Below, one piece after another: positions 9,021-17,896 of a stretch of DNA of 64,000 nucleotides. The DNA is from Halococcus sediminicola (lineage in GTDB: Archaea > Halobacteriota > Halobacteria > Halobacteriales > Halococcaceae): assembly GCF_000755245.1 (NCBI RefSeq), contig NZ_BBMP01000024.1:62001-126000 (forward strand), given 5' to 3'. The position numbers and the translations under genes are program-made. Each line of letters opens with the position of its first letter. Positions within the stretch are counted from its first letter, which is position 1. The notes below the pieces were generated by a model. It was not told the DNA's origin and searched no databases. It was given only the letters and a program-made list of their open reading frames with translations.

Positions 9021-10700
9021 ATGTCCGACGCTGACATTCAGCTTTCGCGTCGGCAGTTCCTCGCTGGTTGCGGAGCTGTCGGAGCCGCCGCAACAGGTAT
9101 GCCTACCGTTCGCGGAGCGGACAGCCGTCAGCCCGACACGCGCCCATCTTCGGACTCACTTCAAGCACTCGGGACGGGCGGGCAGATTTCACCGGAAGGA
9201 CAGCGAGCGATAGCCGACGTTGGCCGCCGATTCCAGCAGCAGCGCCCGGCGATAGAGCAGACCGTCGATGCAGTGAAAGACATCGGACTCGACCCATCGG
9301 GGAAAACACCGGTCAATGGGGAGCTTGGTGAAGCGCTCTCAGGTCTCTCGAACGCCCGCATCACGTTTCCGAGCGACGGAACGTTTCAACTCACAGAACA
9401 AATCACCGTTCGACCAAATGGGCCTATCGAGATCGCTGGGAATGGCTGTTCGTTCGTGATTCCAGCGGGAAAGGAGACCAAGAGCTTCATCTTCGTGCTG
9501 CCGTCGGGCAGTCTCATTAGCGACATTACGATTGACCAGAGCGCGAAGGGTGTCGTCCAGGAACTCGGCATCCAAGCCGAAAGCGGCGTCGTACACGCGA
9601 AAAACGTGACCATCAAAGGCTACGCACCAGCCAAATCGAACGTCGGACCGACAGGTAACAATCCAAGCGTTGACGCGATGTTCTCACCTATCGCAAAGAC
9701 CGGGGATTCGGTCGTTCGCGTGACGAATTTCAAAGCAATCGGCGGAACAGCCGCCGGCACGCACGATGAAGCGGACCTCCCCGAATCCGCGCCGGAAAAC
9801 CGCCTCGGAGCGCCGATGGGCGTCTGGGTCGGCCGCTCAAACCAAGGCACGATTCAGATGGTCAATCCCACGCTTTCTGGGTGGTCGAACGGGATGTATT
9901 CGGGCCGAACGAAGGGTGTCGTCGAAGTTCGCGGTGGCACGTTCATCAACAACTTCAACGCACAAACAAGAATCGGCGGTGGGTCAATCGTCGATGGCGC
10001 GTCGATGCTGCTCGATGACCGCCAGTGGTCGGACAAAGGACCGTTCAAGATCGGCCATCAAGGCGTCTATGCTGTCCGCGTCGATGCAAAACACGGGAAC
10101 CAAACTGACCCGGCGACGTTCAAGAATCTCAAGGTCGTCGCTAAATCGATGCGCGAGGGTGCGGCGCTATTCGACTGGGAGAGCGCCTCCGGTCCCGGTA
10201 TCGTTCGTAACTGCCACATTACGAACCACCTCGACCGCCCGGTGTTCCTCGGGGAGAACCCGTCGGCTCCAGCAGCGACGAACATTCTGGTCGATCAGTG
10301 TCTCATCGACGGACGTTCACCGAGTGGTGTGATGGAAATGCAGGGTCGGCCACAGTCGCGTATTCAGCGCACGTGCATTCAATTGCCGAATGCGGGGCCA
10401 GACAGTATCAGCGGGGCGCAAATCAGCGATGGAGTGAGCTTCGGCAAGCAGTGTACGAGTGGCAGCGGTTTGAGTAAGCCGGGGAAGGTCGGCTCGGGCG
10501 GGAATATTAGCTCACTTCCGGCACCGAACGTGAGTTACAGCGGCACCGGCTCTGGCGCTCGGCGATCTCCGAATCAGGGCAACTGGATCGGCCAATTGGC
10601 GGCTGGTGTCGCACAGGTCATGACACTCGGCTTTCTCTTCCTCGTCTCGCTGTTTGGCTTCGTGATACTGGCTGCGAAAAGTCTCATCTCGGGCGATTAG
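9021..10700 (+). CDS. Tat-exported beta-helix surface protein, probable lipoprotein with C-terminal membrane anchor
   Basis: A 559-residue protein with a twin-arginine signal (SRRQFLAGCGAVGAAATG). The RR is at residues 10-11 and LAGC puts a lipobox cysteine at 17, so Tat export followed by lipid attachment is likely. Residues about 110-450 have the short, regular Asn/Gly/Val-rich turns of a right-handed parallel beta-helix (pectate-lyase-like), without visible catalytic residues. A Gly/Ser linker leads to a final hydrophobic helix (about 525-550). It starts three bases after the membrane hydrolase stop, so the two are probably co-transcribed. A carbohydrate-binding or adhesion role in mating contact is possible but not shown. 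Confidence 0.82.
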   Translation: MSDADIQLSRRQFLAGCGAVGAAATGMPTVRGADSRQPDTRPSSDSLQALGTGGQISPEGQRAIADVGRRFQQQRPAIEQTVDAVKDIGLDPSGKTPVNGELGEALSGLSNARITFPSDGTFQLTEQITVRPNGPIEIAGNGCSFVIPAGKETKSFIFVLPSGSLISDITIDQSAKGVVQELGIQAESGVVHAKNVTIKGYAPAKSNVGPTGNNPSVDAMFSPIAKTGDSVVRVTNFKAIGGTAAGTHDEADLPESAPENRLGAPMGVWVGRSNQGTIQMVNPTLSGWSNGMYSGRTKGVVEVRGGTFINNFNAQTRIGGGSIVDGASMLLDDRQWSDKGPFKIGHQGVYAVRVDAKHGNQTDPATFKNLKVVAKSMREGAALFDWESASGPGIVRNCHITNHLDRPVFLGENPSAPAATNILVDQCLIDGRSPSGVMEMQGRPQSRIQRTCIQLPNAGPDSISGAQISDGVSFGKQCTSGSGLSKPGKVGSGGNISSLPAPNVSYSGTGSGARRSPNQGNWIGQLAAGVAQVMTLGFLFLVSLFGFVILAAKSLISGD

Positions 10701-10704
10701 GCGA

Positions 10705-11148
10705 CTACCGGAATATAGATGGATAGCCGAACTTCTTTTTGAGGAACTGACCATAGAGCCACCAGCTTCCAACCAATCCACAGATCATTCCGAAATTCAC
10801 CATCCACATGTCTGCATCGATGAGTCCCATGCTGTCCGCGGTCCCATAGACCACAGCGACCAGAACGAAAATCACCAATATACCGGGGATGGCGGCAAGC
10901 CAAAACCCAGCCCTTCGCTTTGCACGCGACAGAAAGCTCTCGCGCTTCATCCGCTGAGCCGGTGGCTGGTTGTACTGCTCTCGGGGTCTCCACCTTTCGT
11001 GGTGGGGAGGGGGCCGGTTGGCAGACTGCTCCGAGGCCCTTTCTCTGTGTTCCTCTTGGTGGGAGGGTGCATGGGAAGTGTACTGGTTCGTCGCCCGCCA
11101 TTCCTCACGTTGGCTCGGTTGACGGTCGGTATAGTGATCGGAAGCCAT
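10705..11148 (-). CDS. Two-helix membrane protein with a Gln/Arg/Pro-rich N-terminus
   Basis: A 147-residue protein of unknown function. Residues 1-75 are hydrophilic and rich in Gln, Arg, Pro and His, probably disordered in the cytoplasm. Two membrane helices follow (about 82-102, WLAAIPGILVIFVLVAVVYG, and 113-135), ending in a basic tail. It converges on the beta-helix gene with 4 bases between stops. Its place beside the conjugation genes suggests an accessory membrane part of the same element; no family was recognised. Confidence 0.68.
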   Translation of the reverse strand: MASDHYTDRQPSQREEWRATNQYTSHAPSHQEEHRERASEQSANRPPPHHERWRPREQYNQPPAQRMKRESFLSRAKRRAGFWLAAIPGILVIFVLVAVVYGTADSMGLIDADMWMVNFGMICGLVGSWWLYGQFLKKKFGYPSIFR

Positions 11149-11281
11149 GCGTTTCTCTCGTTTGTTGTCAGTGATAATTGTTATGCCGAGTCTTGCGGGG
11201 CGGGGTCGAGCGCATCAGTAGCGTGCTTGCAGGTTTCGACCGCGTGCTGGGTGTCGTTCGGTCGCTGCTCTCCGTCATCAA

Positions 11282-11554
11282 ATGAATGGATGTCGTCAGT
11301 CATTCGTCAGTCTGGATGTAGCGTGCGGCTTCGTCCGCTATCTGATCGGTCGTTTCAGTGGTAATGAGCACGAACTCGTCGAGTTGTATCAATCACGCCG
11401 GGAAATCGTCCGGACGATTCAGAATCGGGAACGCAGAGTCGTGCTGGAGTCATCACCGGCTGATGCGAACTGGATATCGAACATTACGATGGAAGAACAC
11501 GATGCCCAGCACGTCCAGAAATTCCTTCAGCAATTTTCGGACACCGAATCATGA
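11282..11554 (+). CDS. Small hypothetical protein, doubtful
   Basis: A 90-residue frame with an acidic, helix-rich C-terminal half (ELYQSRREIVRTIQNRE, then EEHDAQHVQKFLQQF), which looks like real coding sequence. The N-terminal third is less convincing, so the true start may lie further in. The opposite strand of 11300-11390 also carries a short acidic reading frame, so strand is not certain. No family recognised. Confidence 0.35.
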   Translation: MNGCRQSFVSLDVACGFVRYLIGRFSGNEHELVELYQSRREIVRTIQNRERRVVLESSPADANWISNITMEEHDAQHVQKFLQQFSDTES

Positions 11555-11736
11555 TAAGAAGATGCAAAAAACCACCAATATCTGACGGAGGCAGAAACAA
11601 TAGATTAGACGACAAGGGAAATAGCGAAAAATCCTCGACTCCGTCCAAGCTCACGCCGATTAGCCCAACACCGACTGTTTGTGAGAGGTGCTCTGGATAA
11701 CAGCAAGTTAAGTCCACGGAGCACCTCTTGGCTGGT

Positions 11737-12027
11737 ATGTCCAGAGCCAGCCGGAAAATCGACCGTGACCCTGAGAAACCCCCTCGGGGAGCGAGTGGTA
11801 CAGGGGCTCCAGATGGGTTCACTATCCCCGAGCGGTTCGTCGCCCGCGTTGTGAATATCGATTTGAGTTCGACCGAGAGTACTGATCGTTCAAGACGCAA
11901 CTCCTCCGTCCCGCGGAATCCAGAGAAACCGGCACCGGACGAAAGCGGTGCGTGGAACAAACGCGGGTTCAGGACTGTTGATCGAATCGTCAACTGGATC
12001 GTCACCGGCGATCCAGATATGCCGTAG
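11737..12027 (+). CDS. Small basic hypothetical protein
   Basis: A 96-residue frame from ATG 11737, preceded by GGAGCACC as a possible ribosome site. It is rich in Arg, Pro and Ser and predicted largely disordered, with one ordered-looking end segment (RTVDRIVNWIVTG). No family was recognised. A longer frame exists on the opposite strand but has no ribosome site or typical acidic composition. Plausible as an accessory gene of the element, not certain. Confidence 0.4.
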   Translation: MSRASRKIDRDPEKPPRGASGTGAPDGFTIPERFVARVVNIDLSSTESTDRSRRNSSVPRNPEKPAPDESGAWNKRGFRTVDRIVNWIVTGDPDMP

Positions 12028-12139
12028 CGTCCGTTTCTGAGTCCGTCATCACAGAGCGGTGAATCACCTCGGCGCGTCGTTCTCGGAGTACGCTTAGTAG
12101 CCCTGTCGCTACGGGTCGCTGCTGCTCCAGAATCGGCTT

Positions 12140-12673
12140 CTACGACGTGATCTCCTCGATGAGTTCAAAGCCGTCAACGACCTCGATCTGGCCGTCGAAT
12201 CCGGCGTCTTCGACAGCAGCAACGCTTCCCTCTCCGGCATGGGTGTCGGTCGTGACGAGGTAGATATACGCCGCCTCATCGGCGTCGAGAAGCTGGACGG
12301 CAACACCGGCGAGCGCTGTATCGGCTTTTTCGATGGTATCCTCGTTACGGTTCGAGGCCCGCGCGATGTAGCCGCGAACGCCGTCCATGACCGTCGCGAC
12401 TGTGGGATTCGCGTAGTCGAGGGGATCAGCGACCCGGACCCAGCCAGCATCGATGGCAGTGTTGATCGGTGTTTCGTCGGGTGTACTTCGCTCGGGAGCC
12501 CCACCCAGCTCATCGTAGACGCGGTGGGGGATAACGAACGTCCTGTCGTGCCGTTGTGCGAAGCGGGCCAGTGCGGTATACTTATCGTTCTGCTGGCGTC
12601 CACACGCGATGAACAGGCCGGTATCGGCGATCCACGCCGAACTCCCGGCGTTGGCCGTGTCGAGTTCCGTCAT
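12140..12673 (-). CDS. PIN-domain-like protein, probable toxin-type nuclease
   Basis: A 177-residue protein with a PIN-type N-terminus: SSAWIADTGLFIACG gives the first acidic site (Asp17 region), and later acidic residues in EKADTALAGVAVQLL and TTDTHAGEGSV fit the second and third metal ligands of a four-acid RNase site. It follows the HTH protein gene by 18 bases on the same strand, the usual arrangement of an antitoxin or regulator with its PIN partner in haloarchaea. Known VapC-like PIN proteins cut RNA in the cytoplasm; activity here is inferred. It is longer than the usual 130-residue VapC. Confidence 0.75.
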   Translation of the reverse strand: MTELDTANAGSSAWIADTGLFIACGRQQNDKYTALARFAQRHDRTFVIPHRVYDELGGAPERSTPDETPINTAIDAGWVRVADPLDYANPTVATVMDGVRGYIARASNRNEDTIEKADTALAGVAVQLLDADEAAYIYLVTTDTHAGEGSVAAVEDAGFDGQIEVVDGFELIEEITS

Positions 12674-12691
12674 CCGAGGATGAGTTCTCGT

Positions 12692-13276
12692 TTACCCGTC
12701 CTCGCGGGGTGGGTTGTCTCGCGCGTTCCGGATCCGATCGAAGTATGGATCGTGCTCTTGCATGTCGAGGACGACCTCTCGGAGAGCGTGCAGGACAGCG
12801 ATCCCGAACGCAGGCTGGAGACCGAGTTCGCGAGCAGCAACGCGTTCGGACATTGTGCCCTCTGTATATGGAATCGCATAGGTGAGTGCGGCGGCGAGCT
12901 TGCCGATGCCATGCTTTTCGACGAGGAGGCTGAGATCCGGGTCTCGGGGGGCCCGGCCGATCGCGTCGATGAGTGTCGGGGTGATAGTGTACTCATCCTC
13001 GTCAAGAATCGTCGTGAGCACGACAGACAGCGCGGTGTAGGTATGGGTTTTCTGTGTCTCATCGCGGGTGAGCACGCCCAGTTCAACGAGCGACGCGGCG
13101 TCGGAGTAGGCCGTCGTTCGCGGAATGCCGAGGTCCGCGACGATCTCATCGATAGTCACGTCGTCGCTCCGAAGAACGTGTGTATAGAGACGGGCGAGGC
13201 GCGGCTCGTCGAGAAGATCTGCGACCGCGATGAACCCGTCGACGGCGCGTTCGGGATCGCCTTTGGCTGTCGACAT
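12692..13276 (-). CDS. Winged-helix protein paired with the PIN protein (DUF7437-like)
   Basis: A 194-residue protein with an HTH at about residues 38-75 (DDVTIDEIVADLGIPRTTAY), followed by a conserved-looking alpha-helical domain with ALTYAIPYTEGTMSERVAA. It lies directly upstream of the PIN gene and is likely co-transcribed, so it may be the antitoxin or autoregulator. The ATG at 13276 is preferred over the one nine bases upstream because it gives the usual short N-terminus. I recall this architecture as the haloarchaeal DUF7437 group; that name is from memory. Confidence 0.72.
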   Translation of the reverse strand: MSTAKGDPERAVDGFIAVADLLDEPRLARLYTHVLRSDDVTIDEIVADLGIPRTTAYSDAASLVELGVLTRDETQKTHTYTALSVVLTTILDEDEYTITPTLIDAIGRAPRDPDLSLLVEKHGIGKLAAALTYAIPYTEGTMSERVAARELGLQPAFGIAVLHALREVVLDMQEHDPYFDRIRNARDNPPREDG

Positions 13277-13378
13277 ACAATACATGATTCGTGTATTGAG
13301 TAATAACCCTTGGGGTGAGAGCTTCGGAGCACACCAGAAGGACCTCAGGGCGGTGTCGAATCCTTAGTAGTCACCGAA

Positions 13379-13639
13379 GTGCCGCCGATTCCCGGCGTCT
13401 ATGTCGATTCCATGGACGACTTCCCGGCAGGTCCGCTGATGAACAAAGCCCTGACGGTGAATACGGGTCAAACACACGTTCAGCGCTACCTCGACCCGCT
13501 GTTGGAGCGTATCGAGGCCGGCGATATCGACCCGTCATTCGCCGTCACCCACGAGGAGCCACTGCAGAAGGGACCCGAGATGTACGAGACCTTCCGCGAC
13601 AAGGACGACGACTGCATCAAGGTTGTGCTGACACCTTGA
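13379..13639 (+). pseudogene. C-terminal fragment of a zinc alcohol dehydrogenase
   Basis: The 86 codons correspond to the last quarter of the MDR dehydrogenase at 16640-17779: both contain [20 protein letters not shown] and end in [10 protein letters not shown], with near-identical DNA over about 250 bases starting near 13388. The N-terminal catalytic zinc domain and Rossmann core are absent, so it cannot be an active enzyme. It looks like the leftover of a tandem duplication or recombination that brought the 13.8-17.8 kb genes here. Confidence 0.85.
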
Positions 13640-13796
13640 TGAAGGGAAAACGACGATTCGATACATGAAAACCCGGTCAGTCAAGCGGCGTAGCGAACCG
13701 CCGATTCGGCGCTCCTCAAAGAACGAATTCCGGCGTTGCAAAATCAGGCGTTCGTTTTATTGAGAACGTATGCGTCGGTAGGGATGAGGACAAACA

Positions 13797-14375
13797 ATGA
13801 CAGATTCACTCGAAGGCAAGAGCGTCGCGGTCTTTCTCGCACCGATGGGCACAGAAGAGGTCGAATTCACCGACCCAAAAGAAGCCGTCGAGGACGCCGG
13901 GGCGAGCGTCGATGTGGTCGGAGCCGAGACCGGCGACGTCGAAACCGTCAACGGCGACATCAATCCCGGTGGCTTATACGAGGTCGAGAGGACGTTTTCC
14001 GAGGTCTCCGTCGAGGACTACGACGGTCTCGTGGTTCCGGGCGGTTGTGTGGGCGCGGACCAGCTCCGGGCCGACGACGACGCGGTGGGGTTCGTCCACG
14101 ACTTTTTCGAGACCGAGAAACCGTTGTGTGTCATCTGTCACGGTCCGTGGACGTTGGTCGAGGCCGACGTGGTGGATGGCCGGACGCTGACCTCCTTTCA
14201 CAGCCTCGAAACCGACATCCGCAACGCGGGCGGCGAGTGGGTCGATGAGGAAGTCGTCGTGGACGAGGGGCTGGTGACCAGCCGCAACCCCAACGACCTC
14301 GATGCCTTCTGTGACAAAGTGGTCGAGGAAATCGAAGAAGGCCCACACGAGGACCGCGAGACCGAAGACGTTTGA
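13797..14375 (+). CDS. DJ-1/PfpI family protein
   Basis: A 192-residue class I glutamine amidotransferase-like protein. The nucleophile elbow is VICHGPWTL, with the cysteine at about residue 112, and the conserved acidic residue precedes it in the GLVVPGGCVGADQL loop. Length and fold order match DJ-1/PfpI/YhbO proteins. Family members act as glyoxalase III or protein deglycases, or as proteases and chaperones; which applies cannot be read here. It is a single gene in an oxidoreductase neighbourhood, which suggests stress or aldehyde handling. Confidence 0.88.
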   Translation: MTDSLEGKSVAVFLAPMGTEEVEFTDPKEAVEDAGASVDVVGAETGDVETVNGDINPGGLYEVERTFSEVSVEDYDGLVVPGGCVGADQLRADDDAVGFVHDFFETEKPLCVICHGPWTLVEADVVDGRTLTSFHSLETDIRNAGGEWVDEEVVVDEGLVTSRNPNDLDAFCDKVVEEIEEGPHEDRETEDV

Positions 14376-14650
14376 ATCGGTGAAAACGAGCGCCGACCGA
14401 CGAATTCTTCGGCACGTTCGGCCGGGTCTGGAACGCTTGCCTAAGTTAACACTGCTGCTCAGTGTAGCAGTAATCGCAGGTTGCAGCTTGCTGGCTGATT
14501 CTAAAGGTTAAAGACAGTCCCGGTGAGTACACCGTCCGCATTTGGTGATGATCGGGTTTCTGTGCGCTGTCACGCATCGATGCGAGTACGAAGCTATCGA
14601 CCCGCCGACGCAGACCGGAGGTTCAATACTATCCCGGTCCCACGGCGAGT

Positions 14651-15316
14651 ATGGGAGCACCCGACCGCGAACCGGAGGTGAGCGACGAGGCGATCCTGAC
14701 GGTGTTCGTTCGGCGCGACGAATCCGACCTACACGCCCGTGAGGTGGCCGAGGACCTGCCGATGGAGCGCGACGACCTGAACGACCGCCTCGACGACCTC
14801 TACGAGCGCAGCCTCCTCGACAGCGAGGGCGTTCCGGGCGGGACGGTGTGGTCCATCGCGCCCGGCGTCGAAGACGACCTCTCGCCCTCTGACGAAGCAA
14901 CCGAAACGAGTGTCGAGGCGCAGGCCGCAAGCGACACCGACCTCGAAACGTCGTCGCGCCGGACGGATACTCAGTCTGGAGGTGTGGGGATGGGAGAGGA
15001 CGAATCGGTCGGGGATGCGGAGGAACCGACCACGGACCTGATCGCAGCAATCGACTTGCCGGGGACGCCCGACAAACAGGAGGACCGGCGCGCGGCGCTC
15101 CGGGCGGCGTATCGCTACCTTCGGGAGGGTGCCACCGCCCAGAAGGAGGACATCACGACGGAGGTGTTTCCCGACAACCCCGCTGGCTACGAAACCCCGG
15201 ACGACGGCTGGTGGCAACAAGTCGTCCGTCCGGGCTTGGTTGCGCTGCCGGACGTAGAACAACAGGACGACGAATGGCGATTCGTCGGCGACGAGGAAGA
15301 CGAAGAGCGCATCTGA
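14651..15316 (+). CDS. Acidic hypothetical protein with N-terminal winged-helix-like segment
   Basis: A 221-residue, strongly acidic protein. Residues about 1-70 look like a winged helix (DEAILTVFVRRDESDLHARE, then LNDRLDDLYERSLLDSEG). A disordered Ser/Thr/Asp linker covers about 80-130. The C-terminal domain (about 140-215) carries RRAALRAAYRYLREGATAQK and DDGWWQQVVRPGL, a pattern I associate with haloarchaeal hypothetical proteins. No function is assigned. The start at 14651 follows a good gap from the DJ-1 gene and may have its own promoter. Confidence 0.72.
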   Translation: MGAPDREPEVSDEAILTVFVRRDESDLHAREVAEDLPMERDDLNDRLDDLYERSLLDSEGVPGGTVWSIAPGVEDDLSPSDEATETSVEAQAASDTDLETSSRRTDTQSGGVGMGEDESVGDAEEPTTDLIAAIDLPGTPDKQEDRRAALRAAYRYLREGATAQKEDITTEVFPDNPAGYETPDDGWWQQVVRPGLVALPDVEQQDDEWRFVGDEEDEERI

Positions 15317-15426
15317 TAACAAGTCGTGTTTCTCTGAAACGAAAATCCCAGCAGAATCGCTGACGGAGAGGATCGTGGACCGGGTACCTCGACCGTTTTT
15401 ATCCGCTGCCACCGAACCCGCCACGT

Positions 15427-16386
15427 ATGCGAGCCGTTCGGTATCACGAGCACGGCGGGCCGGATGTACTGCAAGTGGACGAAATCGACCGACCGACCCC
15501 CGAGGAAAATGAGGTTCTCGTGGAGGTTCGGGCCGCGAGCGTCAACGCGGTCGATGCGAGGTTTCGGTCGGGAAGCTACGGCGACGTGTCGCTCCCGGCG
15601 ATTCCCGGCGGCGACGCGGCAGGGGTCGTCGCGGAGGTAGGCGATGGAGTCGAGGAATTCGCGGCTGGCGACCGGGTTTTCGCCGGCGGGATGGGACACG
15701 GTGAGGGTGGGACCTTCGCCGAATACGCCACGATTCCAGCAATGAAGGTGGCACATCTCCCCGAAAGCGTCTCGTTCGAGGTTGGTGGTGCAATCCCGAA
15801 CGTGGGCGTGACCGCGTGGATGGCGTTCGTGGAACACGCGGGTCTCAAACCCACCGAATACTGTCTCGTCCACGGCGGGAACGGCGGCGTCGGGCACGCC
15901 GCTGTCCAGTTGAGTGCGGCGATGGGTGCTGACGTGCTCGCAACCGCTGGCTCTGCGGAACTGCGCGAACAGGTCCGCGACCTCGGCGCAGTCGCGGCGT
16001 TCGACTACGACAGCGAGACGCTCGCAGATGAAATCCACGAGGCGACCGATGGCGAGGGCGTTGACGTGATTCTCGACCATCGCCTCGATGACTACCTCGG
16101 TCTCGATTTGACTGTTGCTGCCCAGAATGGACGCATCATCACCATCACGGGCGGCATTCCGGCGGTTGAGGACGCGCCGCTGCAAGCAAAGGAACCCACC
16201 ATCAAAGGGATGGCCATCGCCAACACGCCTGATCGCCAGCCCGTTCTCCGTCGCATCGCGCGCCTCGTGGAACGCGGCGACCTGAACCCTGAAATCGCCG
16301 AGACCTACGATTTCGAGGGGGCCGGCGAGGCCCACCGCGCCGTCACCGAGGGCGGCTACGTCGGCAAACTCGTCGTCCGTCCGTAA
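15427..16386 (+). CDS. NADPH:quinone reductase-like MDR oxidoreductase
   Basis: A 319-residue medium-chain dehydrogenase/reductase without catalytic zinc. It has the GroES-like N-terminal domain (GRxY-type start MRAVRYHEHGGPDVL), a nucleotide-binding motif VHGGNGGVGHAAVQL at about residue 148, and none of the zinc-ligand cysteines or the structural four-cysteine loop. The family reduces quinones or enones with NADPH in the cytoplasm. Length is typical. A TATA-like stretch GTTTTTATC lies about 30 bases upstream of the ATG. It is followed by a zinc MDR gene on the same strand, though with 253 bases between them. Confidence 0.86.
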   Translation: MRAVRYHEHGGPDVLQVDEIDRPTPEENEVLVEVRAASVNAVDARFRSGSYGDVSLPAIPGGDAAGVVAEVGDGVEEFAAGDRVFAGGMGHGEGGTFAEYATIPAMKVAHLPESVSFEVGGAIPNVGVTAWMAFVEHAGLKPTEYCLVHGGNGGVGHAAVQLSAAMGADVLATAGSAELREQVRDLGAVAAFDYDSETLADEIHEATDGEGVDVILDHRLDDYLGLDLTVAAQNGRIITITGGIPAVEDAPLQAKEPTIKGMAIANTPDRQPVLRRIARLVERGDLNPEIAETYDFEGAGEAHRAVTEGGYVGKLVVRP

Positions 16387-16639
16387 TTCAGGGATTTCGT
16401 GGTTGGTGAACGATGTCTCCCGTTGTTCGACCGGACTGCTTTCCGTTTCCGAACTGAGAACACGATCTGAAGTTCGATGGTGTGTACGAACGAAGCACCC
16501 CCTTGCAAGTTCAGGCCCTCTCTTTAGGTGACACCTGTGTGTTCTTCGATAACGAGGGCCATACAATGGAGGACATACGCACGAAACGAAGACGGCAGGG
16601 AGTGGAGACTCCGAGGAACGAGAGAAACGGGGGAAGCCA

Positions 16640-17779
16640 ATGAGAGCACTGGCGTGGCACGGCGAAGAGGACGTTCGCGTCGATGACGTTCCCGAACCCG
16701 AGATCGAGAACCCGACCGACGCGATAATCGATGTTACAGCGACCGCCATCTGTGGCTCGGACCTCCACCTGTATGATGGGTATATGCCGTCGATGCAAGA
16801 GGGCGACGTGCTGGGTCACGAGCCGATGGGTGAAGTAATCGAAGTCGGCAGCGATGTCGAAACCATAGAAGAAGGCGACCGCGTGGTCGTCCCCTTTACG
16901 ATTAGCTGTGGCTCGTGTTGGTTCTGCGAGAACGACCTCTACTCACTCTGTGACGAGTCGAATCCAAACGCGGAGATGGCCCGCGAGAATATGGGCCACT
17001 CACCGGCCGGGTTGTTCGGGTACTCGCATATGCTGGGCGGTTTTGCAGGCGGACAGGCCGAGCAGTTGCGCGTGCCGTATGCGGATGTCGGTCCGGTCAA
17101 AATCGATTCGGACCTGCCCGACGAGCAGGTACTCTTCCTTTCGGATATTTTCCCGACGGGGTACATGGGTGCCGAAAACGCCGATATCGACGAGGGTGAT
17201 ACCGTTGCGGTCTGGGGCTGTGGACCAGTCGGACAGTTCGCCATCCAGAGTGCTCACATGCTCGGCGCTGACAGGGTAGTGGCCATCGACCGCGTGCCCG
17301 AACGGCTGGAGATGGCACGCGAACACGGCGAGGCCGAAACCATCGACTACGAGGACGAAGACGTCTACGACCGTCTGATGGACATGACCGGAAATCGGGG
17401 GCCGGACGGGTGCATCGACGCGGTCGGGTCGGAGGCCCACGGTCTCGACGGGGATTATAGTGGGATGGACCGACCATACGTGCTCCAGCAGGCGGTCAAG
17501 TCCTGTCGCAAGGGTGGTACGCTCTCGATGCCGGGCGTCTATATCGACATGATGGACGACTTCCCGATCGGCCCGCTAATGAACAAAGCTATAACGGTGA
17601 AAACGGGCCAAACCCACGTCCAACGCTACCTCGACCCGCTGTTGGAGCGCATCGAGGCCGGCGATATCGACCCGTCGTTCGTCATCACTCACGAGGAGCC
17701 ACTGGAGAACGGTCCCGACCTCTACGAGACCTTCCGTGACAAGGAGGACGACTGCATCAAGGTGGTGTTGACACCATAA
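16640..17779 (+). CDS. Zinc-dependent alcohol dehydrogenase (formaldehyde-dehydrogenase-like MDR)
   Basis: A 379-residue zinc MDR. Catalytic zinc ligands are seen in [12 protein letters not shown] and GHEPMGEV. The structural zinc loop is [15 protein letters not shown] (about residues 93-107). The Rossmann motif is [11 protein letters not shown] at about 190. It is most like glutathione-independent formaldehyde and related alcohol dehydrogenases. Substrate is unknown. Its C-terminal quarter is duplicated as the fragment at 13379-13639. Similar family members at 25546, 39010 and 45153 make this window unusually rich in MDRs. Confidence 0.88.
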   Translation: MRALAWHGEEDVRVDDVPEPEIENPTDAIIDVTATAICGSDLHLYDGYMPSMQEGDVLGHEPMGEVIEVGSDVETIEEGDRVVVPFTISCGSCWFCENDLYSLCDESNPNAEMARENMGHSPAGLFGYSHMLGGFAGGQAEQLRVPYADVGPVKIDSDLPDEQVLFLSDIFPTGYMGAENADIDEGDTVAVWGCGPVGQFAIQSAHMLGADRVVAIDRVPERLEMAREHGEAETIDYEDEDVYDRLMDMTGNRGPDGCIDAVGSEAHGLDGDYSGMDRPYVLQQAVKSCRKGGTLSMPGVYIDMMDDFPIGPLMNKAITVKTGQTHVQRYLDPLLERIEAGDIDPSFVITHEEPLENGPDLYETFRDKEDDCIKVVLTP

Positions 17780-17896
17780 GGGCGTCCGGTACACACCCGG
17801 TGGTCGATGCCACGGGAGCGAACGCGCCCATCGACGCCGAATGTGGCGATGGACGAGACGGATACCGTCATATCGATAGACCACCACTGTCACACG

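Noticed and set aside
11484-12005. 173-codon minus-strand frame
   Set aside because: Leu/Ser/Arg-rich with no ribosome site; the plus-strand frame at 11737 fits slightly better, though that is also weak.
12239-13303. 354-codon plus-strand frame
   Set aside because: Covers the PIN/HTH pair on the other strand; Cys/Arg-rich and without ribosome site.
15187-16749. 520-codon minus-strand frame
   Set aside because: Antisense to the quinone reductase gene and neighbours; His/Arg-rich, unlike the acidic proteome. The plus-strand gene has clear MDR motifs.
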